From Shouchella tritolerans (GTDB lineage: Bacteria > Bacillota > Bacilli > Bacillales > Bacillaceae_D): a stretch of 64,000 bases of DNA. The stretch is from contig NZ_JAODPB010000003.1 of NCBI RefSeq assembly GCF_025770735.1, positions 124,001 through 188,000 of the forward strand, read 5' to 3'. This document shows, piece by piece, positions 50,066 through 59,628 of the stretch. The number at the start of each line of letters is the position of its first letter. Positions within the stretch are counted from its first letter, which is position 1. Under the pieces are notes generated by a model. The model was not told the origin of the DNA, did no database searches, and worked only from the letters and a program-made list of their open reading frames with translations. Made by a program: the position numbers and the translations under genes.

Positions 50066-51820
50066 TTATTTGTCAAAATCAGACAGATTGTCGTATTTTT
50101 TATCTAATTCATAGCTGAACCAACGGCCGTTTAAGACTTTTGTCAGTAATTCTGTTTTTTGTTCGTCTGTGATTGTATCATCTTTTTCGATTGCTGCAAG
50201 AACATCCGTATAGCTGTAATCTTTTGAGCCCATCTCGGCTGCAGCGGTTGAAGAATCGGCATTCAGGAATAAGATATTTTTCTCGGCGTCTTTGCTCCAT
50301 TCTGTCCATTCAGTCAAATCATTTCCGTTTGGATCGCCACTGCTCATAAATTCAAAGAGATAGTCTTGGAATAAGGCGCTCAATTCTTTTGCTCCATCCG
50401 ATTCATACGCATCGCCAACTAAACTTGTATAATTTTGACTGTCTGTATCAAATAAAGGAACAAACACCCCGTGGTAGGAGCCTAACTTTGCCATGTCTTC
50501 ACCAACCACATCGGCCTCCTCGCCAAACTGTATTTCCATGCCATAGATAGGTGCTTCATAACGGTCAGCCATTTTCTCAGCTGATTCTTCAAGGTTAAAC
50601 AAGCTGTATAATTGACCACCGTACTTGTTGACAAATGCATATTGATTCGCAATCTCTTCATCGGTATCAATCCGCCCATCTGCAACAGATTCAGCGAAGT
50701 AAGGGTCAAAACGACCAAACAGAGAAAATTCCTGTTCGCCAGTCAGCATGAACAACGGAACGGAATGATACGTAGTCGTGTCAAAGCCCTCTTCTGGAAT
50801 CACTGTTCCGTCATTATACAAATGCGGGAAAACACTCATGCGGATGCCGGCGTTCCCCATCAGACTAACTAGACGATCTCCCTCTAATTGATATAGATAC
50901 GCTTTTACTTTTTCGTCAGACGTTAACAGCCATTCAGCTGCTTCTTCTTCGTTTTCCTTGATGCCGTCTTCGACAACTAGCGGTGCGATTGCTTCAGCAA
51001 AAACCTTTTGGCTTTTTTCTTCATCAGCGATGGTCATGCCGCCGCTGAAGGATATCGCTTTGTCAAATGTGCCTTCAAAAGTTGGTGAAATCAACATTGC
51101 CATAACATCACGACCTCCGGCTGAAAAACCGGCAACAGTTACGTTATCGCTATCTCCGCCAAAGTTGCGAATATTTTCCTGAACCCAATCTAGAGATTTG
51201 CGCAAGTCAAGCATGGTGTAGTTTCCGGAGTTTTCTTCGTCGCTTCCTGTTTTTAAAGCGGGTAGTGGATTAAAGCCAAGAGCGCCTAACCGGTAATTTA
51301 CAGAAACGACAATCGCATCATGATTTTTTACGAATGAAGCGCCAGAAAGCTCCTGTGCGTTGCCTGTTTGATTATTGCCGCCATGGATATAGACTAGAAC
51401 GGGCAAATTTTCTTTATCATTATTGGGACGGTAAATATCGAGATTTAATGCGTTCTCGGACCCCACAACTCCATCAGCTCCTGCCTGTAGAGCGACTTCG
51501 CCAGCCTTTGTTGCATCTCGTTCCTCTGTCCACGGCTCTGGATCTGTTGGTGCCTTCCAACGATTGTCTCCAGAGGTATCTCCTCCATAAGGAATTCCCA
51601 TCCAGATGAGTGCTTGATCTTCTTCGTAACCCTTAACCATACCGAATTGTGTTTCCCGAAGAGTTGCGTCTTCAGCCGTTGCAGTTGTCTCGGAATTTTG
51701 GGGCGTTTCGGCGTTCGGACTTGACGAATCCGTTTCTGAATGTTCATTTTGACTGCAGCCAGCAATTGTCAACATGATTAGGGCAAGTGCTGTCCACTTG
51801 TGTTTTCTTCGTTGTCTCAT
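50066..51820 (-). CDS. carboxylesterase lipoprotein (type B)
   Basis: A 584-residue alpha/beta-hydrolase. The signal peptide ends in the lipobox TIAGC and an acidic Ser/Thr linker (to about residue 50) holds the enzyme off the membrane. The catalytic Ser is in AGFSAGG, the oxyanion hole in YIHGGNNQTG, the acid probably in LTGEQEFS and the His in GSYHGVF. Length fits type-B carboxylesterases (PnbA-like), which are normally cytoplasmic; here it is surface-anchored. Natural substrate unknown. Confidence 0.85.
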   Translation of the reverse strand: MRQRRKHKWTALALIMLTIAGCSQNEHSETDSSSPNAETPQNSETTATAEDATLRETQFGMVKGYEEDQALIWMGIPYGGDTSGDNRWKAPTDPEPWTEERDATKAGEVALQAGADGVVGSENALNLDIYRPNNDKENLPVLVYIHGGNNQTGNAQELSGASFVKNHDAIVVSVNYRLGALGFNPLPALKTGSDEENSGNYTMLDLRKSLDWVQENIRNFGGDSDNVTVAGFSAGGRDVMAMLISPTFEGTFDKAISFSGGMTIADEEKSQKVFAEAIAPLVVEDGIKENEEEAAEWLLTSDEKVKAYLYQLEGDRLVSLMGNAGIRMSVFPHLYNDGTVIPEEGFDTTTYHSVPLFMLTGEQEFSLFGRFDPYFAESVADGRIDTDEEIANQYAFVNKYGGQLYSLFNLEESAEKMADRYEAPIYGMEIQFGEEADVVGEDMAKLGSYHGVFVPLFDTDSQNYTSLVGDAYESDGAKELSALFQDYLFEFMSSGDPNGNDLTEWTEWSKDAEKNILFLNADSSTAAAEMGSKDYSYTDVLAAIEKDDTITDEQKTELLTKVLNGRWFSYELDKKYDNLSDFDK

Positions 51821-51840
51821 TTGTGTTCCTCCCTTAGAAA

Positions 51841-51890
51841 TATAAAAAACCTAAACCTCTTTCGAATCCGATTCAAAAGAAGTTTAGGTT
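51841..51890 (-). terminator. minus-strand terminator or attenuator just upstream of the esterase
   Basis: AACCTAAAC/GTTTAGGTT outer stem with a GAATC/GATTC inner stem. On the minus strand it is followed by TTTTTTATATTT. It ends about 20 bases before the esterase ATG, so it either terminates the upstream 65-codon gene or attenuates the esterase. Confidence 0.65.
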
Positions 51891-52056
51891 ATGCCCCGAA
51901 GGTTACATTCCAAACGTATTTAAATTTTCCATATCATATCACAACAAAAAAACGCTTTCAATGATTTTTTGACATTTTTCAGTGTTCGTTCTGTAGTCGA
52001 TGCAAACTTAAAAAGGATCAAATAGTTATTCTTGTCACACATTTTTCTTGTGGAAA

Positions 52057-52254
52057 TCACGCTACTGTCTGTAATAAAGCAAAGGATACAGCCCAAGAAA
52101 AAATGCCAAATAGGATTAGAACCATGAGTACAATTTCAAAAGGGGTGCGTTTTCTTTCCTGCTTGGTTTTCTTGAGCTTTCTATAAAAAACAAATGCACA
52201 AACTACTAGGATCAAGTGGCTTAAATCGGACAATGATTCCAAAAAAGCGATCAT
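52057..52254 (-). CDS. small membrane protein
   Basis: A 65-residue product with two hydrophobic segments (SHLILVVCAFVFY and IVLMVLILFGIFSWAVSFALL) separated by a Lys/Arg-rich loop (RKLKKTKQERKR). GGAG lies about 10 bases before the ATG. No family recognised; probably a real short membrane protein. Confidence 0.5.
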   Translation of the reverse strand: MIAFLESLSDLSHLILVVCAFVFYRKLKKTKQERKRTPFEIVLMVLILFGIFSWAVSFALLQTVA

Positions 52255-52313
52255 AAATGAGCGACTCCAATCGTATTAATCTGGCACTGCATTTAATGGG
52301 CATGTAGCTTACG

Positions 52314-52772
52314 TCATGTCCGCGTGTTTTCTGTTGTTTTAAGCTCCAGCAATGCCCTCAAGTCGTCTTCGTTTAGCACTAAGTCTTTGACTGTATATTG
52401 CTCAAGCACCTGCAAATACGCGGCGAGTGCTTCGTGCAATACGCCTTTTAATCGGCAAGCGGGATTTAATATACAGGTGTTTGTCTCGCGGTTAAAGCAT
52501 TCAACGAGCTCAAGGTTGTCTTCCGTCTGTTTGACGACTTCGCCAATGTTAATCTCCTCCGGCTCTTTCGCCAAGCGAATCCCGCCATTCCGTCCTTTGA
52601 CCGTTTCAATCAGACCAAGCTTCCCGAGTTCGTGAGTCACTTTCGTTAGATGATTATAAGAAATGTGATAAATATCAGCTACTTGTTTGACGCTGGACAG
52701 TTTATGCTTTGGTTGTAAAGCTAAATACAAAAGGAGACGAAGCGAGTAATCCGTATAAGAGGTTAATTGCAT
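52314..52772 (-). CDS. nsrR: nitric-oxide-sensing Rrf2-family repressor
   Basis: A 152-residue Rrf2-type winged-helix regulator (SYTDYSLRLLLYLALQ; RNGGIRLAKEPEEINIG). The three Cys ligands for an Fe-S cluster are in ECFNRETNTCILNPACRL. NsrR loses DNA binding on reaction with nitric oxide. ATG 52772 follows GGAG by 8 bases; an in-frame GTG at 52781 is an alternative. It is divergent from hmp, its classic target. Confidence 0.88.
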   Translation of the reverse strand: MQLTSYTDYSLRLLLYLALQPKHKLSSVKQVADIYHISYNHLTKVTHELGKLGLIETVKGRNGGIRLAKEPEEINIGEVVKQTEDNLELVECFNRETNTCILNPACRLKGVLHEALAAYLQVLEQYTVKDLVLNEDDLRALLELKTTENTRT

Positions 52773-52870
52773 AGTTTTCACTCCAGAAAGTCATCTCTTC
52801 TACAGCATATCATAATTCTGCCATGTAGAAGGAAAGGGGCGCTCGTTTGTGGCGAATTTTCAACAATGCG

Positions 52871-52895
52871 TATAATATGCATTTTAAATATTGAT
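52871..52895 (+). promoter_or_regulatory. hmp promoter with NsrR-type operator
   Basis: TATAAT (52871-52876) has a weak -35 (TTGTGG) 18 bases upstream. It is followed at once by ATATGCATTTTAAATATTGAT, similar to the NsrR pattern ATGCATTT-AAAT. Repressor bound here would block transcription start. Confidence 0.65.
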
Positions 52896-52962
52896 TTAAG
52901 AGGGCGAATGGCATACTTTAAATATATATATAAAATACTTATTTTAAGTGAGGCGATCACTC

Positions 52963-54198
52963 ATGAGTACTGTGATGTTAAAAGAAGAATCGAAACGATT
53001 GGTGAAAGCAACCGTTCCTATTTTAGCGGAACACGGAGAAACGATCACGAAGCATTTTTACAAGCGAATGTTTCGCCATCACCCTGAACTATTAAACGTA
53101 TTTAACCGAACCAATCAAAAAATAGGTAGGCAACCTCAGGCACTGGCCAATTCGATCTATGCTGCCGCCCAGCATATCGACAATTTGGAAGCGATTTTAC
53201 CTGTTGTGAAACGCATCGCCCATAAGCACCGCAGCTTAAATATTAAGCCGGAACAATACCCGATTGTTGGTGAAAATCTCCTTGCCGCCATGAAAGAAGT
53301 ATTAGGAGAGGCAGCTTCTGATGATGTAATTGAGGCGTGGGGAGAAGCGTATGAAATCATTGCCGGTGTGTTTATTGAAGTAGAAAAGCAAATGTACGAT
53401 GAGGCCAGCAAAGCTCCTGGCGGGTGGAGTGGATTTCGTTCTTTTGTTGTAGAGAAAAAACAGCAGGAGAGCAAGGCGATTACATCGTTTTATTTAAAGC
53501 CGAAAGATGGAAAGGAAATCGCCTCTTACGAACCAGGCCAATACATGACGGTAAAAGTGAATATCCCTGGTGATACGTATACCCATATGCGCCAATACAG
53601 CTTGTCAGACGCTCCAGGTAAAGGATATTATCGGATTTCCGTAAAGCGGGAAGAGGGCAATGCCGAATGTCCTCCTGGTGTCGTCTCTAATTATTTACAT
53701 GAGCATATTGGTGAGGGTGACGTACTAGAAATGACCGCTCCTGCCGGTGATTTTACTTTAAAACAGGAGGAAGACCGCCCGATCGTTTTAATCAGCGGCG
53801 GCGTTGGCATCACGCCACTTATGAGTATGTTTAATACCCTGATGCAGCAAGGAACAAAACAAGAGGTGACGTTTATCCATGCTGCCATTGATGGAACCTA
53901 CCATGCGATGCATGACCATGTAGCTCAGACAGCGAGTCAGAAAGAAAATGTCCACTACGCTGTCTGCTATGAACGCCCTACGTCAGAAGACCAGATGAAT
54001 CCTTATATGAAGAAGGAAGGATATATCGATGAGCAATTCCTTCGTTCCATGATAGAAGATCATCACGCTGATTTTTACTTTTGTGGGCCTATTCCTTTTA
54101 TGAAAACGGTTTATCACATCTTGAAAAACTGGGGCGTTCCAGAAGAACAAGTCCACTATGAATTTTTTGGTCCAGCGGGGACGCTCGCTTCTTCTTAA
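52963..54198 (+). CDS. hmp: flavohemoglobin, nitric oxide dioxygenase
   Basis: A 411-residue cytoplasmic enzyme converting NO to nitrate. The globin domain (1-150) has the proximal His in VKRIAHKHRSL. The FAD domain follows with MRQYSLSDAPG (RxYS motif), and the NAD domain with ISGGVGITPLMSMF and DFYFCGPIPFMK. ATG 52963 is the family-typical start (MSTVMLKEE). Divergent from nsrR, terminator after it. A defence against nitrosative stress. Confidence 0.95.
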   Translation: MSTVMLKEESKRLVKATVPILAEHGETITKHFYKRMFRHHPELLNVFNRTNQKIGRQPQALANSIYAAAQHIDNLEAILPVVKRIAHKHRSLNIKPEQYPIVGENLLAAMKEVLGEAASDDVIEAWGEAYEIIAGVFIEVEKQMYDEASKAPGGWSGFRSFVVEKKQQESKAITSFYLKPKDGKEIASYEPGQYMTVKVNIPGDTYTHMRQYSLSDAPGKGYYRISVKREEGNAECPPGVVSNYLHEHIGEGDVLEMTAPAGDFTLKQEEDRPIVLISGGVGITPLMSMFNTLMQQGTKQEVTFIHAAIDGTYHAMHDHVAQTASQKENVHYAVCYERPTSEDQMNPYMKKEGYIDEQFLRSMIEDHHADFYFCGPIPFMKTVYHILKNWGVPEEQVHYEFFGPAGTLASS

Positions 54199-54220
54199 AA
54201 GCGTTCTTGCCCCATAAACA

Positions 54221-54262
54221 AAACGCACGAATGTTTACAAAGCGACATTCGTGCGTTTTTTT
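54221..54262. terminator. strong terminator after hmp
   Basis: AACGCACGAATGT/ACATTCGTGCGTT stem with a 10-base loop and a seven-T run; the A-run on the other side could also serve the convergent gene. Confidence 0.9.
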
Positions 54263-54353
54263 AAACGGTAGTAAAGTCTGGCAACCGTATAGCGTTTTTT
54301 AGTAACTGTTACTTACGGGTAATGCGTGGCCGGAAAGGGATCATACGTTTCTG

Positions 54354-57300
54354 CTACTTCCATTCCTCTTGAAGGATCGCGATATGGGCCTGTAATGCAT
54401 CAAATGCTTCAATCGTTATGTGGCTAGCGGCCATATATTTCATTAATGCTGTTTCAGTCTTTTCGATCGAGCGCTTTGCCAATTGATAGGCTCCCCACTT
54501 TTCGAATAGGAACGTCGCTTGGGATAAAGAGAGCAGTGAAGCATAAGCGATGACGTTCATTTCCTGGCGATAGCGTTGGACCACTTCCACTAAGCGTTTG
54601 GCTGATAGGTCAGCTTCGTTCAAGACGACAAGCCGCACAGGGTTCGAATACATGCGCCATTTGTCAGGCAACTTTGTTGGATCGCCTTCTGTTTCGTGGT
54701 TAAATGGCTCATATTCATGGTAAAGGTGGAATAACGTTTCGCCTGCTTTTAATGCCAGTAAGCTCCCGCCATCTGTATAGGCAACGCCGGCGTTTTCGCC
54801 AATTATGCGAATGCCTCCGTGCAGCGTGCTTGCTACGCCAGACCGTTCATGGACAGTAGCGCCCATTTCAGCTAGAGTCAGCACGTCCCCTTCCTTTACG
54901 ACCCTGTATAACGGAATGGGATTGACGCAAATTGGCATCTGTTCGGACCATTGGGGGTAGTCGCTGTAAATCATCGTAATGCCCCGTTTTTTCTTTGCTT
55001 GAATGCTCGCTTTGCTGTTGCTCGTACCGCCGACGAGGGGGATGCCGCGGTGTTTTGCATAGGAGAGCAAAGCTTGAGTCATCGTGCCGTCGCCGGGCAT
55101 GCTAAACATCCCTAATTTTGTTAAGTGACGCGCTGTTTTTTCAGCAAATTGCAGCGCGGTCATTCCATGGGGTGAAAGCCCGGCTAAAATATGCATGGCC
55201 CCGATGGCGGGGTGATGCGCTTGGATCGCAGCCATGACAACAGGGTTGAAACCACTTAAATAGACATGGGGTTCCATCTCATACTGGCGGATTAAATCAG
55301 CTACTTGTTTTTCCAAACCGTCTGTTTTGATTTCGATAGACAGGATTAATTCTTTTTCTTTAGCATAAACCAGCACTTCTTCAAGTGTCGGGATTTTGGC
55401 ATCTGGATAAAGTTTGTAACGCTCCTCCCACTCGGAATGGTCGGTCTTGTTCGCTGTCAATTGCTTTAATTGTGCGAGTGTCAAATCCTTCACATAGCCG
55501 CTTCCATCTGTCGTTCTGTTTACCGTGTAATCGTGGATGACGACTGGAATGCCATCTTTAGATATCATAATGTCAATTTCAACTGCTTCAATGCCCAACT
55601 CGACAGCGAGTTCGATTGCAGGCATTGTATTTTCAGGCGCTAATGAACAAACACCACGGTGGGCAATTAACAAAGGCTGTTGATTTGTGCTATTTTCCAA
55701 TTGGTACGATTGTAAAGCAGCAGCTGCTTTTTCAGATAATGGCGTTTCGATGCCTTGGACGCCAATGGCAGCTAACCGGTGTATCGCTAATTCGCTGTTA
55801 GCCCCGTATGCCCATATTGTAATCGCCCGGCTGCGAAAGTAATGGACGATTTCAGCAGTGATTGCTTCCGCTTGTACTAGTATTGTAAAACACTGGCATT
55901 GGCGGATTGCGCGAATGGCATCGTCTCTTTTTTTCTTAGGCAACATCTGCCCAGAAAGACGCAAGGCTCCCCGATATTCATTGTTCCATGTTCGCATTGC
56001 TTCAATAATGGATGCTTGGCGAGAAAGGATAAAGACATCGTCTATCCCTTTCGTCTTAAGCAATTGATGGACATAAGGAACAAGGAAGTGCTCGTTAATC
56101 TCGATCATAGGCAGCATTTTTTGTTTAACCGTATCTAGTGCCTCATCAAGCAGTACGCCACGATTGCTGGCGACAAGTTTGCCGTTTCGCCATTCCGCTT
56201 TGAACAGAATAGAAGGAACATTGGCGGGCAGAGCGTCAGGCATACCGGTTGAGCCATCGATGATTGTAGGGCTTGCGACAAGAGCGGTTTTCGGCTCATT
56301 GACTTCTAGCACCTCTTCTTTAATAGAAGGTCTCGGAACAAGTGACGGATCGCCATTAGGGCCGAAAAGCAGTTTTCCTGGAGTTGGATGTGGCTGTTCC
56401 ACAAAATCAACAGCAGGGTTTTTCGTGTCAATCGCGCTGACTCGTTCAAGGGAGCGTCCTTTGGCAAAAACACCAGGATGAGAAGAGAGGCCCATACAAA
56501 GGGCATTTTTAAAAACAACTGCATCGATAAGCTCCTTGTCTCGGTTAAGCAATACGACGGCATCGCCGCTGTTGGCCATTTGGAAGTTTCCGCAGCCCCA
56601 ATCGCAGTTTGGAATGAGCTTAGGGACAGAGTCAATCGTTGTCTCCATTTCAAAATCAGCAGTAACGCCATATAATTTTTTTACCGCTTGGGCATTGCGG
56701 GCAATTAAAGCAGCAGAATAAGGGGCAAGCGTCGCTCCTTCTGGGAAATTGTACATTGCTTTATTCGCAACACCATTTTCTTCTACTTTATTGCCGAAGT
56801 AAAAGCCGCTAATGTCAATTGTTTCGCCAGTTATATTGGCAATTTCGACATATTCGTTTGTGCCTTCATCAAAATAGGGCGTGTACATAAATTCAGTAAT
56901 TAAAAGCGACTTGCTCGGGGAGACAGGAATCCGTTTTGGCGGTCGTTGGATCGGCCCAGCGCGGAAAGCAGTGCGCAAATCGCTAGACTCGGAAATACGG
57001 TGTATCGATTGGCCATTGCCATCAGCACGCGCTGTTACGCCACGATACTGTTTTCCCCGGTAGGTAATATCTTGCAAGTAAGGCACAAAATCAACGATGC
57101 GGTCATGTCGATCCATTAGCAACAGCTTGTCGCCGTTATTGGCAAGGCGTATTTCGCCTGTAGACCAGTTCGCGTCGAGCATTGTTGGCACATCAGGGTC
57201 ATCGTAAAGGCGGTTTGTGCTGAACCATGGGAATTCAAAGTCTGGAACCGCGCCATAAATGGCTTTAAAGATTAAACTAGACTGGGATAAAAACAGCTCT

Positions 57301-58064
57301 TGTCCAGGATGAATCAAAGTGCCATCAGGAAATTGCGCCATCCCTTCTCCTTCCCCGAGAAAAAGGCCATCGCCTATTTTGAATCCACTTAAATCAACGG
57401 TTTTGTCCTCAACGTTTTTTATGGCGACAAATTCTTTGCCATCATCTGCAGCGGGGGCGTCGTACATGTACTGGGATATAACGACTTTAGGAATGGGTGT
57501 GTCTAAAGCCCCTGTTTGTAGCGATTGTTCGGCATAGACCGTCCCAGGGGTTGCCGGACTCATTGGTAGAAAAACGGTTTGTTCTGTACTCCCGGCAGGA
57601 GGCAGCGCGAAATGAACCCCAAAACCGCCGGAAATGTCTGTAGCTTGATAACTTGCTTGAACCACCTCTTGTCCTGACAAGTTGTCAACAATAACGACAG
57701 CCCGTGCTTCACTATTGGAGAAAGCAGGAATATTCCCTGACACCTCACTCACTTGGTTTGAGCTTAATTGGCTCATGTACCTGCGGTTAAATGCCCCAAG
57801 GGTTTGTCCGCTCGTATTCAGCCAAAATACATGTGCTTGTTTGGGCAGGATCGTAATCGTCTCAAGTTCAAAAGGACGATCATCACGGCTATCTTCAGGA
57901 TAGCGGAAGAGCAAATGGTAATCAGCGGACGAGTCCCGATTTCCAACAGACAAGCTGATGGAAGAGTTGTTGTATATTTCGAAAAACTCATAATCGTCTC
58001 TGCCGTAATTATCTGGGTGGATTTCAGTAATTAGCAGAGCCGGTGTTGGTTTATTAACATGCAT
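54354..58064 (-). CDS. giant lamin-tail / glycerophosphodiester phosphodiesterase protein
   Basis: A 1236-residue multidomain protein. Three lamin-tail domains lie at about 8-170, 192-370 and 385-560 (ALLITEIHPDNYG; VVISQYMYDAPAADDGKEFV; LLITEFMYTPYFDEGTNEYV). A degenerate GDPD-like barrel follows at about 625-790, lacking the HR and ExD residues. The second GDPD barrel (about 797-1040) is complete: AHRG (H802, R803), VEIDIMI (E829, D831), VVIHD (H844). A C-terminal beta and helical region ends the protein. The start ATG 58064 has AAGGAGGA about 9 bases before it; in-frame ATGs at 58085 and 58094 overlap that site. No signal peptide is visible, although lamin-tail proteins are usually extracellular. 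Divergent from a ugp-like operon. Confidence 0.85.
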   Translation of the reverse strand: MHVNKPTPALLITEIHPDNYGRDDYEFFEIYNNSSISLSVGNRDSSADYHLLFRYPEDSRDDRPFELETITILPKQAHVFWLNTSGQTLGAFNRRYMSQLSSNQVSEVSGNIPAFSNSEARAVVIVDNLSGQEVVQASYQATDISGGFGVHFALPPAGSTEQTVFLPMSPATPGTVYAEQSLQTGALDTPIPKVVISQYMYDAPAADDGKEFVAIKNVEDKTVDLSGFKIGDGLFLGEGEGMAQFPDGTLIHPGQELFLSQSSLIFKAIYGAVPDFEFPWFSTNRLYDDPDVPTMLDANWSTGEIRLANNGDKLLLMDRHDRIVDFVPYLQDITYRGKQYRGVTARADGNGQSIHRISESSDLRTAFRAGPIQRPPKRIPVSPSKSLLITEFMYTPYFDEGTNEYVEIANITGETIDISGFYFGNKVEENGVANKAMYNFPEGATLAPYSAALIARNAQAVKKLYGVTADFEMETTIDSVPKLIPNCDWGCGNFQMANSGDAVVLLNRDKELIDAVVFKNALCMGLSSHPGVFAKGRSLERVSAIDTKNPAVDFVEQPHPTPGKLLFGPNGDPSLVPRPSIKEEVLEVNEPKTALVASPTIIDGSTGMPDALPANVPSILFKAEWRNGKLVASNRGVLLDEALDTVKQKMLPMIEINEHFLVPYVHQLLKTKGIDDVFILSRQASIIEAMRTWNNEYRGALRLSGQMLPKKKRDDAIRAIRQCQCFTILVQAEAITAEIVHYFRSRAITIWAYGANSELAIHRLAAIGVQGIETPLSEKAAAALQSYQLENSTNQQPLLIAHRGVCSLAPENTMPAIELAVELGIEAVEIDIMISKDGIPVVIHDYTVNRTTDGSGYVKDLTLAQLKQLTANKTDHSEWEERYKLYPDAKIPTLEEVLVYAKEKELILSIEIKTDGLEKQVADLIRQYEMEPHVYLSGFNPVVMAAIQAHHPAIGAMHILAGLSPHGMTALQFAEKTARHLTKLGMFSMPGDGTMTQALLSYAKHRGIPLVGGTSNSKASIQAKKKRGITMIYSDYPQWSEQMPICVNPIPLYRVVKEGDVLTLAEMGATVHERSGVASTLHGGIRIIGENAGVAYTDGGSLLALKAGETLFHLYHEYEPFNHETEGDPTKLPDKWRMYSNPVRLVVLNEADLSAKRLVEVVQRYRQEMNVIAYASLLSLSQATFLFEKWGAYQLAKRSIEKTETALMKYMAASHITIEAFDALQAHIAILQEEWK

Positions 58065-58515
58065 GGAAAGATAATCCTCCTTCATATTTAGCAATACTCT
58101 GCAACATATTCATACAAGCTCCGTTTCGTAAGTTTTTTTTGCTGTTTTGTGCTCAAAAATGGCGTTTCCCCAACCTGAACAGGTTCAGAATTTGATTGTG
58201 GACTTCCCTCCCTTGTGAATGGGTTGATGCGCATCTACCATAAAAAAAGAGACAAGCGGAGAAAAAACAAGCGTTTTAAAAAAATAATTAAATGATGATG
58301 AAAGAAGCGCCAGTGGCGGGGTAAATGATGTGTAAACATTTTTAAGAGAGCAAACGGGAGAAAACTGCCAAAAAGCGGTGCCATTCTTTGTTTGTAAAGC
58401 GATACTGGATTTGTATTTCTTTAAAAAAATGTAAGTCTTCGGTTAATTTCCGTATTTAATAAAAAAGCTATGGTTAAATGGACGTACATTCCGGCTAAGG
58501 AGGAAACGTGCTTCC
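58065..58515. other. 451-base divergent regulatory gap
   Basis: No gene supported. It should hold the promoters of the lamin-tail/GDPD gene and the ugp-like operon. A short palindrome CCTGAACAGGTTCAG (about 58181-58195) is visible. No certain -35/-10 pair or Pho box can be named. A 20-codon frame (MNMLQSIAKYEGGLSFHAC) overlaps the start of the large gene and is probably chance. Confidence 0.5.
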
Positions 58516-59628
58516 ATGAAACAGGTGGAATTAATCAATGTAACAAAGTCATATGACAGAGAGACAAATGTCCTAAATGAAATTGATCTTGAAATTGAGC
58601 AAGGGGAGTTTTTTGTTTTAGTTGGCCCTTCTGGTTGTGGCAAGAGCACATTGCTCAGAATGATAGCGGGCCTAGAAGAAATGACGGGAGGAATCTTAAA
58701 AATAAATGGCAGGGAAGCAAATAGGCTTGCCCCGAAAGACCGCAACCTATCGATGGTTTTCCAAAATTATGCGTTATACCCCCACTTATCCGTAGAACAA
58801 AATATTCTATTTGGCTTACATGCAAAAAAAGTAAATAAAGAGGAAAGCAAACGGCGTTTGCAAGAGGCAGCTGAGATGATGGGACTTACGACGCTGTTAA
58901 AGCGAAAGCCGAGGGAACTTTCAGGCGGTCAACGGCAACGGGTAGCGCTAGCGCGCGCTGTTGTCAGTGAAGCTCCATTGTGCTTGATGGATGAGCCGCT
59001 CTCAAATCTAGACGCAAAACTAAGAGCTCATATGCGCATTGAAATCCGGAGATTGCAACGAAAGCTCGGCTTAACGATGATCTACGTGACCCATGACCAA
59101 ATTGAAGCGATGACAATGGGCGATCGTATTATGGTGCTAAACGATGGACATATCCAGCAAGTAGGCAAACCAATTGATTTGTATAACACACCGGCGAACT
59201 TATTTGTTGCTACGTTTATTGGTTCTCCAAAGATGAACATAGGCAAAGCCCGTTTTATATCGGAGAATGGGCAGCTGCTTATAGAAGAGACGATCGTCTT
59301 GCCAATCAAACAGCCATTAGACAGCAATCTATTAGGACCGCGATTGACGATTGGCATTCGTTCTGAGCACATCCGCTTTGAGAAAGAAAAGCCGACCGTA
59401 ACATTGCTTGTTGCTAGTGTTGAACAGCTAGGGAATGAGACGGTCGTTGTTTTCGAAGTGGGCAAGGAGTTATGGACGGCCAAATGGAGTGGGCAATGGG
59501 CAATCACAGCAGGCGACCTCGTACCAGTCGCGATTGATATGGCCCATATCAGTTTCTTTGACTCGGAAACAGGCAAGCTCTTGAAACCGGCAGCCACCAA
59601 TGTCCAACAAGAGGTTGTCGCCTTATGA
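58516..59628 (+). CDS. ugpC: ABC transporter ATPase, UgpC type
   Basis: A 370-residue CUT1 ATPase. Walker A GPSGCGKST, signature LSGGQRQRVALARA, Walker B LCLMDEPLSNLDA, switch His in VTHDQ, and a C-terminal TOBE-type domain (IGIRSEHIRFEKE). AAGGAGG lies 12 bases before the ATG. It overlaps the next permease by 4 bases. The glycerol-3-phosphate/glycerophosphodiester assignment comes from the GDPD gene ending the operon and the divergent GDPD giant; homology alone shows only the CUT1 class. Confidence 0.88.
   Translation: MKQVELINVTKSYDRETNVLNEIDLEIEQGEFFVLVGPSGCGKSTLLRMIAGLEEMTGGILKINGREANRLAPKDRNLSMVFQNYALYPHLSVEQNILFGLHAKKVNKEESKRRLQEAAEMMGLTTLLKRKPRELSGGQRQRVALARAVVSEAPLCLMDEPLSNLDAKLRAHMRIEIRRLQRKLGLTMIYVTHDQIEAMTMGDRIMVLNDGHIQQVGKPIDLYNTPANLFVATFIGSPKMNIGKARFISENGQLLIEETIVLPIKQPLDSNLLGPRLTIGIRSEHIRFEKEKPTVTLLVASVEQLGNETVVVFEVGKELWTAKWSGQWAITAGDLVPVAIDMAHISFFDSETGKLLKPAATNVQQEVVAL

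Noticed and set aside
58430-58500. Possible Pho box (TTAAT/TTTAAT repeats) ahead of ugpC
   Set aside because: Spacing and sequence do not match the direct TT(A/T)ACA repeats well enough to claim.
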